Origin: an uncultured Candidatus Melainabacteria bacterium | Lineage (GTDB): Bacteria; Cyanobacteriota; Vampirovibrionia; Gastranaerophilales; Gastranaerophilaceae | NCBI GenBank assembly: GCA_934700335.1 | Contig: CAKUXM010000012.1 | Location: 1 to 44,057 of the forward strand | DNA: 44,057 nt | Direction of reading: 5' to 3' | Shown here: positions 31,427 through 38,626 of the stretch, in pieces | Layout: every line of letters begins with the position of its first letter | How positions within the stretch are numbered: position 1 is the first letter of the stretch | The notes under the pieces: model-generated | Told to the model about the DNA's origin: nothing | What the model saw: the letters and a program-made list of their open reading frames with translations, nothing else | Database searches by the model: none | Translations under genes and position numbers: made by a program

Positions 31427-32566
31427 ATGAACAGAACTGATTTTGTTAATGCAAATAGAATTGTAATAAAACTTGGTACAAATACTTTAAGAAACGATAA
31501 TGGCGAAGTTTCGCTACCTCGTATATATTCTTATATCGAAGATATTGCACACCTTGTAAAAAGCGGAAAAGAGGTTATACTTGTAACTTCTGGAGCTGTT
31601 GGTTTAGGTAGAAAGAAAATTAATCTTGAAAAAACAACTGATATCGTTGAAAAACAAGCATGTGCAGCAATTGGTCAAAGTAAATTGATGTCTTTGTACG
31701 AAGATGGTTTTGATACTTATAATGTTACTACGGCGCAAGTTTTATTAACAGAAGATGATTTTTCTCTAAGAAAAAGATATTTGAATTTGAGAAATACATT
31801 GAATAAATTGTTGGACTTGGGAGTTTTACCAATTATTAATCAAAACGATACTGTTTCAACAGTAGAATTAGACGAAATTTATCAAGATATGCAAGTTTGT
31901 TTTTCTGACAATGACAAGCTTTCTGCGCTTCTTACAAGTGAAATGGACGCTGACTTGTTGATTATTTTATCAGATGTTGATGGATTGTTTGATTCTAACC
32001 CTAAAGAAAATCTTAATGCAAAAATTATTACTGAGGTGGCTGAGGTTACTGATGAAATTTTAGAATTAGGAAAAGAGGCATCAGAAGGTGGACGAGGAGG
32101 TTTTCGTTCAAAACTTGAGGCGGCAAGATTAGTTAACAGATTTGGTGGAAAAGTCCTTGTTGCAAATGGTAAACACCCTTCTGTAATAAGAGAAATTTTC
32201 AGCGGAAAAGAAATTGGTACTGCGTTTTTACCAAATGAAGAAGGCTTATCAGAAAAGAAACGTTGGATTGGTTTTGCAACAAATATTATCGGTAGAATTG
32301 TAGTTAATAAAGGCGCAAAAGAAGCTCTTTTAAAGAGTTCTAGTATTTTGCCAATTGGGGTTACAAATATTATTAACGACTTTAAAAAAGGAGAAGTCGT
32401 TTCTATTCTTGATGAAATGGGAAACGAAATCGCAAGAGGTATGGTTAATTATAATTCCGAGGCTTGTCGGAAAATTATTGGCTACCATTCCGATGATATC
32501 TTAAAAATTTTAGGTTATAAAAATTATGATGCAATAGTAACGAGAGATAACATTACATTATTATGA
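31427..32566 (+). CDS. proB: Glutamate 5-kinase
   Basis: Phosphorylates glutamate to gamma-glutamyl phosphate, the first step of proline synthesis and the usual point of proline feedback. The amino-acid kinase domain shows VIKLGTNTL, LVTSGAVGLGR, INQNDTVS, FSDNDKLSALL, LSDVDGLFDSNP and the GGRGGFRSKLEAA loop; the C-terminal ~100 residues are a PUA domain (GRIVVNKGAKEALL...). 379 residues, the full two-domain length. AAAGGAT ribosome site. Stop overlaps proA by 4 bp (ATGA). Confidence 0.96.
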   Translation: MNRTDFVNANRIVIKLGTNTLRNDNGEVSLPRIYSYIEDIAHLVKSGKEVILVTSGAVGLGRKKINLEKTTDIVEKQACAAIGQSKLMSLYEDGFDTYNVTTAQVLLTEDDFSLRKRYLNLRNTLNKLLDLGVLPIINQNDTVSTVELDEIYQDMQVCFSDNDKLSALLTSEMDADLLIILSDVDGLFDSNPKENLNAKIITEVAEVTDEILELGKEASEGGRGGFRSKLEAARLVNRFGGKVLVANGKHPSVIREIFSGKEIGTAFLPNEEGLSEKKRWIGFATNIIGRIVVNKGAKEALLKSSSILPIGVTNIINDFKKGEVVSILDEMGNEIARGMVNYNSEACRKIIGYHSDDILKILGYKNYDAIVTRDNITLL

Positions 32567-33819
32567 ACACAACAATAAATTTGATAGCTAAACAAGCTAA
32601 GCAAGCCTCAAATAAGCTTGCCACAATAGATAACAAAACAAAAAATAAGGTTTTATTGGCAATAAGAAATGCTTTGATTGCAAATCAAGAAAAAATTCTT
32701 GAAGAAAATGCAAAGGATTTAGAAAATGCTGTAAAACTTTTAGAAAATAACGAAATTAAGGCTTCTGTCTATAATAGATTGAAACTTGATGGGGATAAAC
32801 TTCAAGACATGATTCACGAAATTGAAGGCGTTATTATGCTTGACGATCCAGTTGGCAAAGTCTTGATTGAAAGAGAATTAGACGAAAATTTGTTGTTGAA
32901 AAAAATAACTGTTCCAATAGGTGTAATTGGTGTTATTTTTGAGGCTAGACCCGATGTCATAACACAAATTTCAGCCTTGGCTATTAAATCAGGTAACGCT
33001 GTAATTTTAAAAGGAGGAAAAGAAGCTGTAAATACAAATAGAGTTCTTTTAGGTATCCTTAATTCAGCATTGAAAGCTTTTCCTGAATTTCCAGAAGGCG
33101 TTTTAAACCAAGTGTTTACGCATTCAGATGTTGAAGAAATGCTGAAAGCTGACGATGACATTGATTTGATTATTCCTCGCGGCTCAAATCATTTGGTTAA
33201 ATATATCAAGAAAAATACAAATATTCCTGTGCTTGGTCATGCTGACGGTATTTGTCATATTTATATTGATGAAACTGCAAGCTTGGAAATTGCAAAAGCT
33301 GTTGTTGTAGATGCAAAATGTCAATATCCTGCAGCCTGTAACGCAGTTGAAACTTTATTGATTAATGATAAGTTCAAATGGACTGTGGATTTGCTTGCTC
33401 ATTTAAAAAATAATGGTATTGAATTAATTGAAAAACCTACGACTTATGCGTACGAATATGGAGAAAAAAAATTAGCTTTACGAACTGTAATTTCCACAGA
33501 TGAAGCAATTTTCCATATTAATAAATTTGGCTCTCATCATACAGATTGCATTATATCAAGAGATGAGGCAAATATTGCAAAATTTATGAACGAGGTTGAT
33601 TCTGCTGGTGTTTATGCAAATGTTTCTACAAGATTTGCTGACGGTTATAGATATGGTTTCGGCGCAGAAGTCGGTATTTCTACGAATAAAACACACGCAA
33701 GAGGTCCTGTCGGGGTAGAAGGTTTGACTATATACAAATATACCCTAGAAGGTAAAGGTCAAATTGTTGCAGATTATGCTTCTGGTAAAAAATCTTTTCA
33801 TCATAAGGACTTAATTTAA
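32563..33819 (+). CDS. proA: Gamma-glutamyl phosphate reductase
   Basis: Reduces gamma-glutamyl phosphate to glutamate semialdehyde with NADPH, second step of proline synthesis. It is an aldehyde-dehydrogenase-fold protein of 418 residues with VPIGVIGVIFEARPDVI, KGGKEA, IPRGSNHLV and the catalytic C259 in YPAACNAVETLL; GFGAEVGISTNKTHARGPVGVEGLTIYKY is the typical end. Four-base overlap with proB and one-base overlap with tyrA (TAATG) show tight coupling. proC is not in the window. Confidence 0.97.
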   Translation: MNTTINLIAKQAKQASNKLATIDNKTKNKVLLAIRNALIANQEKILEENAKDLENAVKLLENNEIKASVYNRLKLDGDKLQDMIHEIEGVIMLDDPVGKVLIERELDENLLLKKITVPIGVIGVIFEARPDVITQISALAIKSGNAVILKGGKEAVNTNRVLLGILNSALKAFPEFPEGVLNQVFTHSDVEEMLKADDDIDLIIPRGSNHLVKYIKKNTNIPVLGHADGICHIYIDETASLEIAKAVVVDAKCQYPAACNAVETLLINDKFKWTVDLLAHLKNNGIELIEKPTTYAYEYGEKKLALRTVISTDEAIFHINKFGSHHTDCIISRDEANIAKFMNEVDSAGVYANVSTRFADGYRYGFGAEVGISTNKTHARGPVGVEGLTIYKYTLEGKGQIVADYASGKKSFHHKDLI

Positions 33820-34595
33820 TGAAAATCGGCGTTGTTGGTTTAGGGCTAATTGGTGGCTCAATTTTTAAGAAATTAAAGACCTTAAATTATGATGTGGTTG
33901 GAGTTTCTAATTCACAAAACGGTAAAGAACCTAATATTACAAATGATTTGAAGGCTTTATCTGATTGCGAAATTGTTTTTGTAGCAACTCTGATTAATAA
34001 AACTATTGAAAAACTCCACGAAATAGAAAAATTCGTTGATAAAAATACAATAGTTACTGATTGTTGCTCATTAAAAGAGTTTTTGGTTAACGAAAAGTTT
34101 GAATTTAATTTCGTACCATCTCACCCAATGGCGGGGACTGAGTTTCAAGGATATGAAAATTCTTTTGAGGATTTGTTTGTCGGGGCAAAATGGGTTTTGA
34201 CACCAAAAAATGATGAAAATATTGATGCGTTAATTAATATTATTCGTGAACTCGGTGCAACTCCAATAATTACAACGGCAAAAGAACATGATGAAGCTGT
34301 AGCTTTGATTTCGCATATGCCAATGGTGGTTGCGCAAGCATTAGTTGAAACTATTAAGGATAATAAACTTGCTCAAAAGCTTGCCTCAAGTGGGTTTAGA
34401 GATATGACAAGACTTGCCCTTTCAAATATCGAAATGGCGCAAGATATGGTCGATTTTAATAATAAAAATATTGAAAATTCAATTCTAAAATTGTATTCAG
34501 AGTTGGGTGAATTAGTAAAAAATTATTCCAATAAAATTGAAAAGATTAAAGATTTTAGAACTATAATGTACAAAGACGGAAAGAACATTTTGTAA
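33819..34595 (+). CDS. tyrA: Prephenate dehydrogenase
   Basis: Oxidatively decarboxylates prephenate (or arogenate) toward tyrosine. GVVGLGLIGGSIFKKL is the dinucleotide-binding motif, VPSHPMAGTEFQGYENS holds the conserved His of the substrate site, and HDEAVALISHMPMVVAQALV carries the second family block. At 258 residues it lacks the ACT domain seen in longer TyrA proteins, so it may escape tyrosine feedback. Whether prephenate or arogenate, NAD or NADP, is used cannot be decided. Last gene of the pro operon, an uncommon place for tyrA. Confidence 0.9.
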   Translation: MKIGVVGLGLIGGSIFKKLKTLNYDVVGVSNSQNGKEPNITNDLKALSDCEIVFVATLINKTIEKLHEIEKFVDKNTIVTDCCSLKEFLVNEKFEFNFVPSHPMAGTEFQGYENSFEDLFVGAKWVLTPKNDENIDALINIIRELGATPIITTAKEHDEAVALISHMPMVVAQALVETIKDNKLAQKLASSGFRDMTRLALSNIEMAQDMVDFNNKNIENSILKLYSELGELVKNYSNKIEKIKDFRTIMYKDGKNIL

Positions 34596-34610
34596 AATAT
34601 TTAATAATTA

Positions 34611-34649
34611 AAAATGGGCGATTTTGATTTTATCAAAATCGCCCATTAA
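34611..34649. terminator. Terminator between tyrA and the CHASE2-GGDEF gene
   Basis: A 15-bp perfect stem (34613-34627 with 34633-34647), loop TTTAT. On the minus strand it is followed by five T; on the plus strand the T-run is poor, so it acts best on the minus-strand gene. Confidence 0.85.
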
Positions 34650-34661
34650 ACATTGTCTTCT

Positions 34662-36569
34662 TTATTCTTTAATTTCGCCTTGTTGATTTTCAGGTGATTC
34701 AAGAGCCGCTTTTTGGCTATCTGTTAGAACCCCAGAAATACCAACTTGGTTTCTGCCGTGTTCTTTAGCATAGTACAAGCCGTCATCAGCAACTTTAATA
34801 AGTTCTTGGTTTGTTTCTCCGTCCATTGGATATGTAGAAACACCAACGCTGATTGTAACGTGTTTTTCTTGTGTTGCGTTCAATTTGAACATTCTTTCCG
34901 CAACTGCTTTACGAACCCTTTTTGCATTAAATAAAGCATCTTCTTTATCAGTATTTGTAAGGATAACGCTCATTTCTTCACCACCGTAACGACAAACTAT
35001 ATCTGTTGCACGAACGTTACGTTTAATAGTTTGAGCTACTTGTCTTAAAACTGCATCGCCGGCTTGGTGTCCGTATGTATCGTTGAAGCTTTTGAAGTGG
35101 TCGATGTCGACGATGATTAGTGAAACATGACCATTGTATCTTCTAGAGGCATCAATATTCATTTTTAATTGATCTTGGAAATATCTGTGATTGAATAATT
35201 CTGTCAAGCCGTCTGTTGTTGCAAGTTTGTATTGATAATCAAAGTCTCTTGATTTGATTATGTATTTGATAATGTAAGAAATTACAAAAATTGAAATTAT
35301 TGCAATTATTGGAAGAACCAGGTCTAACCAGATATTTGCAAATAACATAATCAAATTAGCAAATATTGAATATGCAACTAATGTTGAAACAGCAGTTGTA
35401 ATTGCAACTGAATTTGAATTTGTTCTTAAAACAACTGTACCAACAATTGCAACTAACAACAATGTAACTAAGATGTTTGTTGCAGGAGTAACTTTATGGA
35501 TAAAGTTGTTATCAATAAAGTTGTTCATAAATGTTGCGTGAATTTCAACTCCAGGATAAGTTTCACCAGTACCAGTTACAGGAGTGCTCTTGATATCGCC
35601 TAAGCCTGATGTCGTTGTACCAATGAAGATAATTTTATTGTTGAAGTCGTATGTTTCTTTAATTTTTTCGCCATTCATTTGCATAACTAATTTATACAAT
35701 GGAATATGCTGGAATGTTTTACCGTCAGATGGTCCGTACCAATTTAGGATTAAACCACCGTCATTGTTTACTGGAAGTTTTTTATTTCCAATAATAAGAT
35801 TGTTGTTTTTATCTAAAGACACAGTGTTATAAGATGTTTTATCAAGTTTAGATTGATAATTTAATGCTGTTAAAAAGGCTAAGTTTGGATAGTAATCATT
35901 TTGATATTTAACTACAGCTGGGAATTCTCTGATGATACCATCAGCTGAACGAACAACGTTTAAGATACCAATTTTAATATTACTATTTAATATTTGAGAA
36001 ATAATTGCTCTGCAGTTTGAATAAGTAATTGATTCAAAATCAACTGTAGATTTGTTGTTAACAGTAAGTTGTAATCTTGCAGGAAGATTAATAGGTTTTC
36101 TAACATCGTAATCCATGTTATCAAAACTCATACCTGTCATAACGTTGTCGTATGAATTCATGGCATGTGCTAATTTGTCGTCAGCTCCAACATTGTTTTT
36201 CATTGAAGAAACGAACATTAAATCAAATGATATTGATGTTGGATTTTGAGCTTCCAAATAATTAATTAAATCAGCATAAATATTACGAGGTAGAGGCCAT
36301 TCGCCATATTTGTTAATCAAATACTCATAACTTGCATCATCTACTGTAATCAAGACGATGTCTTTGTTTGCATTGTGAACTTTTGATGTTACTTGAATTT
36401 TTTGTCTAAAATCGAAAGTTTTGTTTTCAACCATATTCAAAAAGTCATAAATATGTGTTACTTTTAATACAAAAATAAATACTGCAAAAATAACAGCAAC
36501 TAAGCAGGCATACAAAGCAACAGTAACAAACTTATTATTTTTCAAAAAATCTTTTATATTTTCTAACAT
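34662..36569 (-). CDS. CHASE2-domain membrane diguanylate cyclase
   Basis: Layout: membrane segment (about 15-36), extracytoplasmic CHASE2 sensor (about 45-350, with DDASYEYLINKYGEWPLPRN and FDLMF), three closely spaced membrane segments (about 362-436) and a C-terminal GGDEF domain. The signature GGEEM (529-533) keeps the catalytic residues, and RATD (520-523) five residues before it is an intact inhibitory I-site, so the enzyme should make c-di-GMP from GTP with product feedback. The last 30 residues are a polar tail. The inverted repeat at 36579-36612 lies just upstream of the start. The ribosome site is weak (GGG 6 bp before ATG). The sensed signal is unknown. Confidence 0.92.
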   Translation of the reverse strand: MLENIKDFLKNNKFVTVALYACLVAVIFAVFIFVLKVTHIYDFLNMVENKTFDFRQKIQVTSKVHNANKDIVLITVDDASYEYLINKYGEWPLPRNIYADLINYLEAQNPTSISFDLMFVSSMKNNVGADDKLAHAMNSYDNVMTGMSFDNMDYDVRKPINLPARLQLTVNNKSTVDFESITYSNCRAIISQILNSNIKIGILNVVRSADGIIREFPAVVKYQNDYYPNLAFLTALNYQSKLDKTSYNTVSLDKNNNLIIGNKKLPVNNDGGLILNWYGPSDGKTFQHIPLYKLVMQMNGEKIKETYDFNNKIIFIGTTTSGLGDIKSTPVTGTGETYPGVEIHATFMNNFIDNNFIHKVTPATNILVTLLLVAIVGTVVLRTNSNSVAITTAVSTLVAYSIFANLIMLFANIWLDLVLPIIAIISIFVISYIIKYIIKSRDFDYQYKLATTDGLTELFNHRYFQDQLKMNIDASRRYNGHVSLIIVDIDHFKSFNDTYGHQAGDAVLRQVAQTIKRNVRATDIVCRYGGEEMSVILTNTDKEDALFNAKRVRKAVAERMFKLNATQEKHVTISVGVSTYPMDGETNQELIKVADDGLYYAKEHGRNQVGISGVLTDSQKAALESPENQQGEIKE

Positions 36570-36578
36570 AATATACCC

Positions 36579-36612
36579 ATATACTAATCATTAACGTCTA
36601 TGATTAGTATAT
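36579..36612. repeat. Inverted repeat upstream of the CHASE2-GGDEF gene
   Basis: ATATACTAATCA (36579-36590) and TGATTAGTATAT (36601-36612) are perfect inverted 12-bp arms with a 10-bp spacer. The inner arm is 10 bp from the GGDEF ATG, so it overlaps the likely promoter or leader. It has no T-run, which argues for an operator over a terminator. Confidence 0.7.
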
Positions 36613-36884
36613 ATTGGACATTGCATGTTTGCAAGAAAAAGTTTGCCTATAATAGATTTTTCAAAAATATGATTGTTTACTTTTAGGACATCCGTGGTAT
36701 GAGCTAACTCATCTGGTTTTTTTAAATAATTTAATAAACATTCTTCGTGTATATTCATCATATTATTATTGTCTAATAAATTTTAATTTAGACATCAATC
36801 CTTAGATGAATTTTATAGGTGTACACCCTCGATTAAATGTATGAAAACATTCGTAAACAAAGTTTGAGAAATTTAAAAAAGTAC

Positions 36885-36912
36885 TTGATAAATTAAATTT
36901 AGAGTATATTAT
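36885..36912 (+). promoter_or_regulatory. rpmE promoter
   Basis: TTGATA, 16 bp, TATTAT, with the start expected near 36919 and a leader of about 27 nt containing GTGAGG. Confidence 0.55.
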
Positions 36913-36945
36913 ATATGTATATAAAGACGAAAAGTGAGGTACAAA

Positions 36946-37146
36946 ATGAAAGACGGAATACATCCAGATTATAAAAAATGCACAATCAAATGTGTATGTG
37001 GCAATGAAATTGAAACAGGTTCAGTAAACCAAAACATGACAGTTGAAATTTGTAACAACTGCCACCCATTCTATACTGGTCAACAAAAAATTCTTGACTC
37101 AGAAGGTAGAGTTGAAAGATTCAAAAAAAGATACGGTCAAAAATAA
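36946..37146 (+). CDS. rpmE: 50S ribosomal protein L31, zinc-binding form
   Basis: A 66-residue ribosomal protein at the central protuberance and inter-subunit bridge. It begins MKDGIHPDYK and carries CHPFYTGQQK and RVERFKKRYG, all diagnostic. The zinc ligands are C16, C18, C36 and C39 (CxC ... CxxC), so it is the zinc-containing type. The ATG with GTGAGG 6 bp upstream is chosen over a GTG that is itself part of that ribosome site. Single-gene unit with a strong terminator. Confidence 0.96.
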   Translation: MKDGIHPDYKKCTIKCVCGNEIETGSVNQNMTVEICNNCHPFYTGQQKILDSEGRVERFKKRYGQK

Positions 37147-37176
37147 GATTTTTTATTGTATCTTTAAGAAATTTAA

Positions 37177-37217
37177 AATTATATCCGATTTTCAAAAAAT
37201 CGGATATAATTTTTTTT
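37177..37217 (+). terminator. Terminator of rpmE
   Basis: A 16-bp perfect stem (37177-37192 with 37196-37211) and a CAA loop, overlapping a T-run through 37217. It ends 18 bp before the thyX ATG, so thyX must be transcribed by readthrough or from a promoter within this short stretch. Confidence 0.88.
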
Positions 37218-37234
37218 ATTGAGAGGAGAATTTT

Positions 37235-37936
37235 ATGAACGACAATAAGCCAATAGTGCATTTAATCTCTAAACCAGAGAACATGCTTAAAACTGTTTAT
37301 ACTGCATGCAGAACTTGTTACAGCGCTGATATGCCATTTAATATTTATGAAAATGCAGATGATGAAGAAAAAATGTTAAAACTTGTAAGTAGAATTATTT
37401 CGTCAGGTCATTATTCTACAATTGAACATATTCAAGTAAGTTTTGCTATTTCAAATGTTTCAAGAGCATGTACTCACCAGTTGGTAAGACATAGACACAT
37501 GTCATTTTCACAAAAATCTCAAAGATATGTTAAAGAAAAAGGTCAATTTGATTACCTAATTCCGCCAACAATTGAGAAAAATCCTGAATTGAAAGAAAAG
37601 TTTGAAAACTTTATGCAAGAAATTTCAAATAAATACTTAGAGTTTACAGAAGCAGGGATTCCTGCAGAAGACGCTAGAGCAGTTCTTCCAAATGCTTGTG
37701 CAACATCATTAGTTGCTAGTTTAAATTTAAGAGAGCTTATTCATATTGCTAATTTGAGACTTTGCACAAGAGCTCAATACGAAATCAGAACAATGGTTAA
37801 AATGATGTGCGATGAACTAATTAAAACAGAACCATGGTTAAAGGAGTACTTAGTTCCTAAGTGTGAATCAAATGGTTTTTGCGATGAAGATAAATGTTGC
37901 GGACGAAAACCAAAACTTGAAGAATTGAAAAAATAA
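37235..37936 (+). CDS. thyX: FAD-dependent thymidylate synthase
   Basis: ThyX methylates dUMP to dTMP using methylene-tetrahydrofolate and reduced FAD. The defining motif RHRxxSxxxxSxRY is at 85-98 (RHRHMSFSQKSQRY), with SGHYSTIEHIQVSF before it and LNLRELIHIANLRLCTRAQYEIR after. The C-terminal 30 residues contain a short Cys cluster (CESNGFCDEDKCCGRK) not needed for the known activity, perhaps metal-binding. GAGAGGAG ribosome site. No thyA in the window. Confidence 0.96.
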   Translation: MNDNKPIVHLISKPENMLKTVYTACRTCYSADMPFNIYENADDEEKMLKLVSRIISSGHYSTIEHIQVSFAISNVSRACTHQLVRHRHMSFSQKSQRYVKEKGQFDYLIPPTIEKNPELKEKFENFMQEISNKYLEFTEAGIPAEDARAVLPNACATSLVASLNLRELIHIANLRLCTRAQYEIRTMVKMMCDELIKTEPWLKEYLVPKCESNGFCDEDKCCGRKPKLEELKK

Positions 37937-37940
37937 TAAA

Positions 37941-37980
37941 AAAAGAGTGGCGACTTTTTCAAAGTCGCCACTCTTTTTTT
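37941..37980. terminator. Bidirectional terminator after thyX
   Basis: A 17-bp perfect stem including GAGTGGCGAC (37941-37957 with 37961-37977) with a TTC loop and A/T flanks. Serves thyX and the convergent gene. Confidence 0.93.
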
Positions 37981-38573
37981 TATTTTGAAACTTGTCCGAA
38001 GAATTGTTTTGTTATTAGTTGAGAATATTTATCACTTTGGTTTGCTGAAATTAAGATTTTGTTGTTTTCGCCTTTCGTCTCAACTACCGCAATCATTCCG
38101 CTTAGGGTTCCCATTGGTAATTTTCTTACTTTTGCTGTAAATTTTGCGCATGGAACCTTTTTACCATATGCTTTGATTGTTCCTTGTTCTGTGATTTTAA
38201 ATTCGCTCGGAGTGATAGATTTTGCACGTTGTTTTTTTATTAATCTCATCATTTTGTCTTCTAGGTCATCACTTTTTATATCAGCTTCGGTCAATAATTG
38301 TTCTTTTGTATCAAGGATAATAAATTTTTGTCCGCTAGCATTATGTTCTGCTAAAATGCCTTTATATCCAAAGAAATTCATTGATTTATCGATTTCAAAT
38401 TCTGAATCGAGTTTTGAAAAATCGCCTAATTCTGAATTATTTTCAAAAGGTTTTTTGTTGCCTAAATAATTATTAAAGTTCTGACTAACCCAATCTGGAC
38501 CGCCAATAGATACAAAACCTATTACTGCGAAAGATAAAATTAGCATATTTATAATTTTTTTAAAGCACCCCAT
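37980..38573 (-). CDS. Membrane-anchored protein of unknown function
   Basis: 197 residues. Residues 6-26 form one hydrophobic segment after a short basic start (MGCFKK), acting as a membrane anchor or uncleaved signal. The rest is soluble with an acidic front and a C-terminal alternation of short strands (ILAEHNASGQKFIILDT; GMIAVVETKGENNKILISANQ) suggesting a small beta-rich domain outside the membrane. I recognise no family. AAGGAT lies 7 bp before the ATG. It is divergent from mutS across 53 bp. Confidence 0.7.
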   Translation of the reverse strand: MGCFKKIINMLILSFAVIGFVSIGGPDWVSQNFNNYLGNKKPFENNSELGDFSKLDSEFEIDKSMNFFGYKGILAEHNASGQKFIILDTKEQLLTEADIKSDDLEDKMMRLIKKQRAKSITPSEFKITEQGTIKAYGKKVPCAKFTAKVRKLPMGTLSGMIAVVETKGENNKILISANQSDKYSQLITKQFFGQVSK

Positions 38574-38591
38574 ATTGAAATCCTTGTTACT

Positions 38592-38620
38592 TTAAAATAA
38601 TATATATCTAGGGATATATT
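38592..38620 (+). promoter_or_regulatory. Promoter giving a leaderless mutS mRNA
   Basis: TTAAAA, 17 bp, TATATT. The -10 box ends 7 bases before the A of the mutS ATG, so the predicted start is the start codon; there is no ribosome site. A second candidate TATAAT (38620-38625) would start inside the gene. Confidence 0.6.
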
Positions 38621-38626
38621 ATAATA

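Larger units (their letters stand above)
36570..36933. other. Gene-free regulatory region between the GGDEF gene and rpmE
   Basis: No open reading frame with a ribosome site is present. It holds the 12-bp-arm inverted repeat at 36579-36612, a perfect TATAAT at 36648-36653 and, 60 bp on, a small ATGAG/CTCAT hairpin followed by T7 (36689-36723), which together could form a short RNA of about 60 nt, although the -35 box is poor. It also holds a 10-bp palindrome GGTGTACACC (36818-36827), and AATGT/ACATT (36836-36851) just before the rpmE promoter. Only the repeats are certain. Confidence 0.5.
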
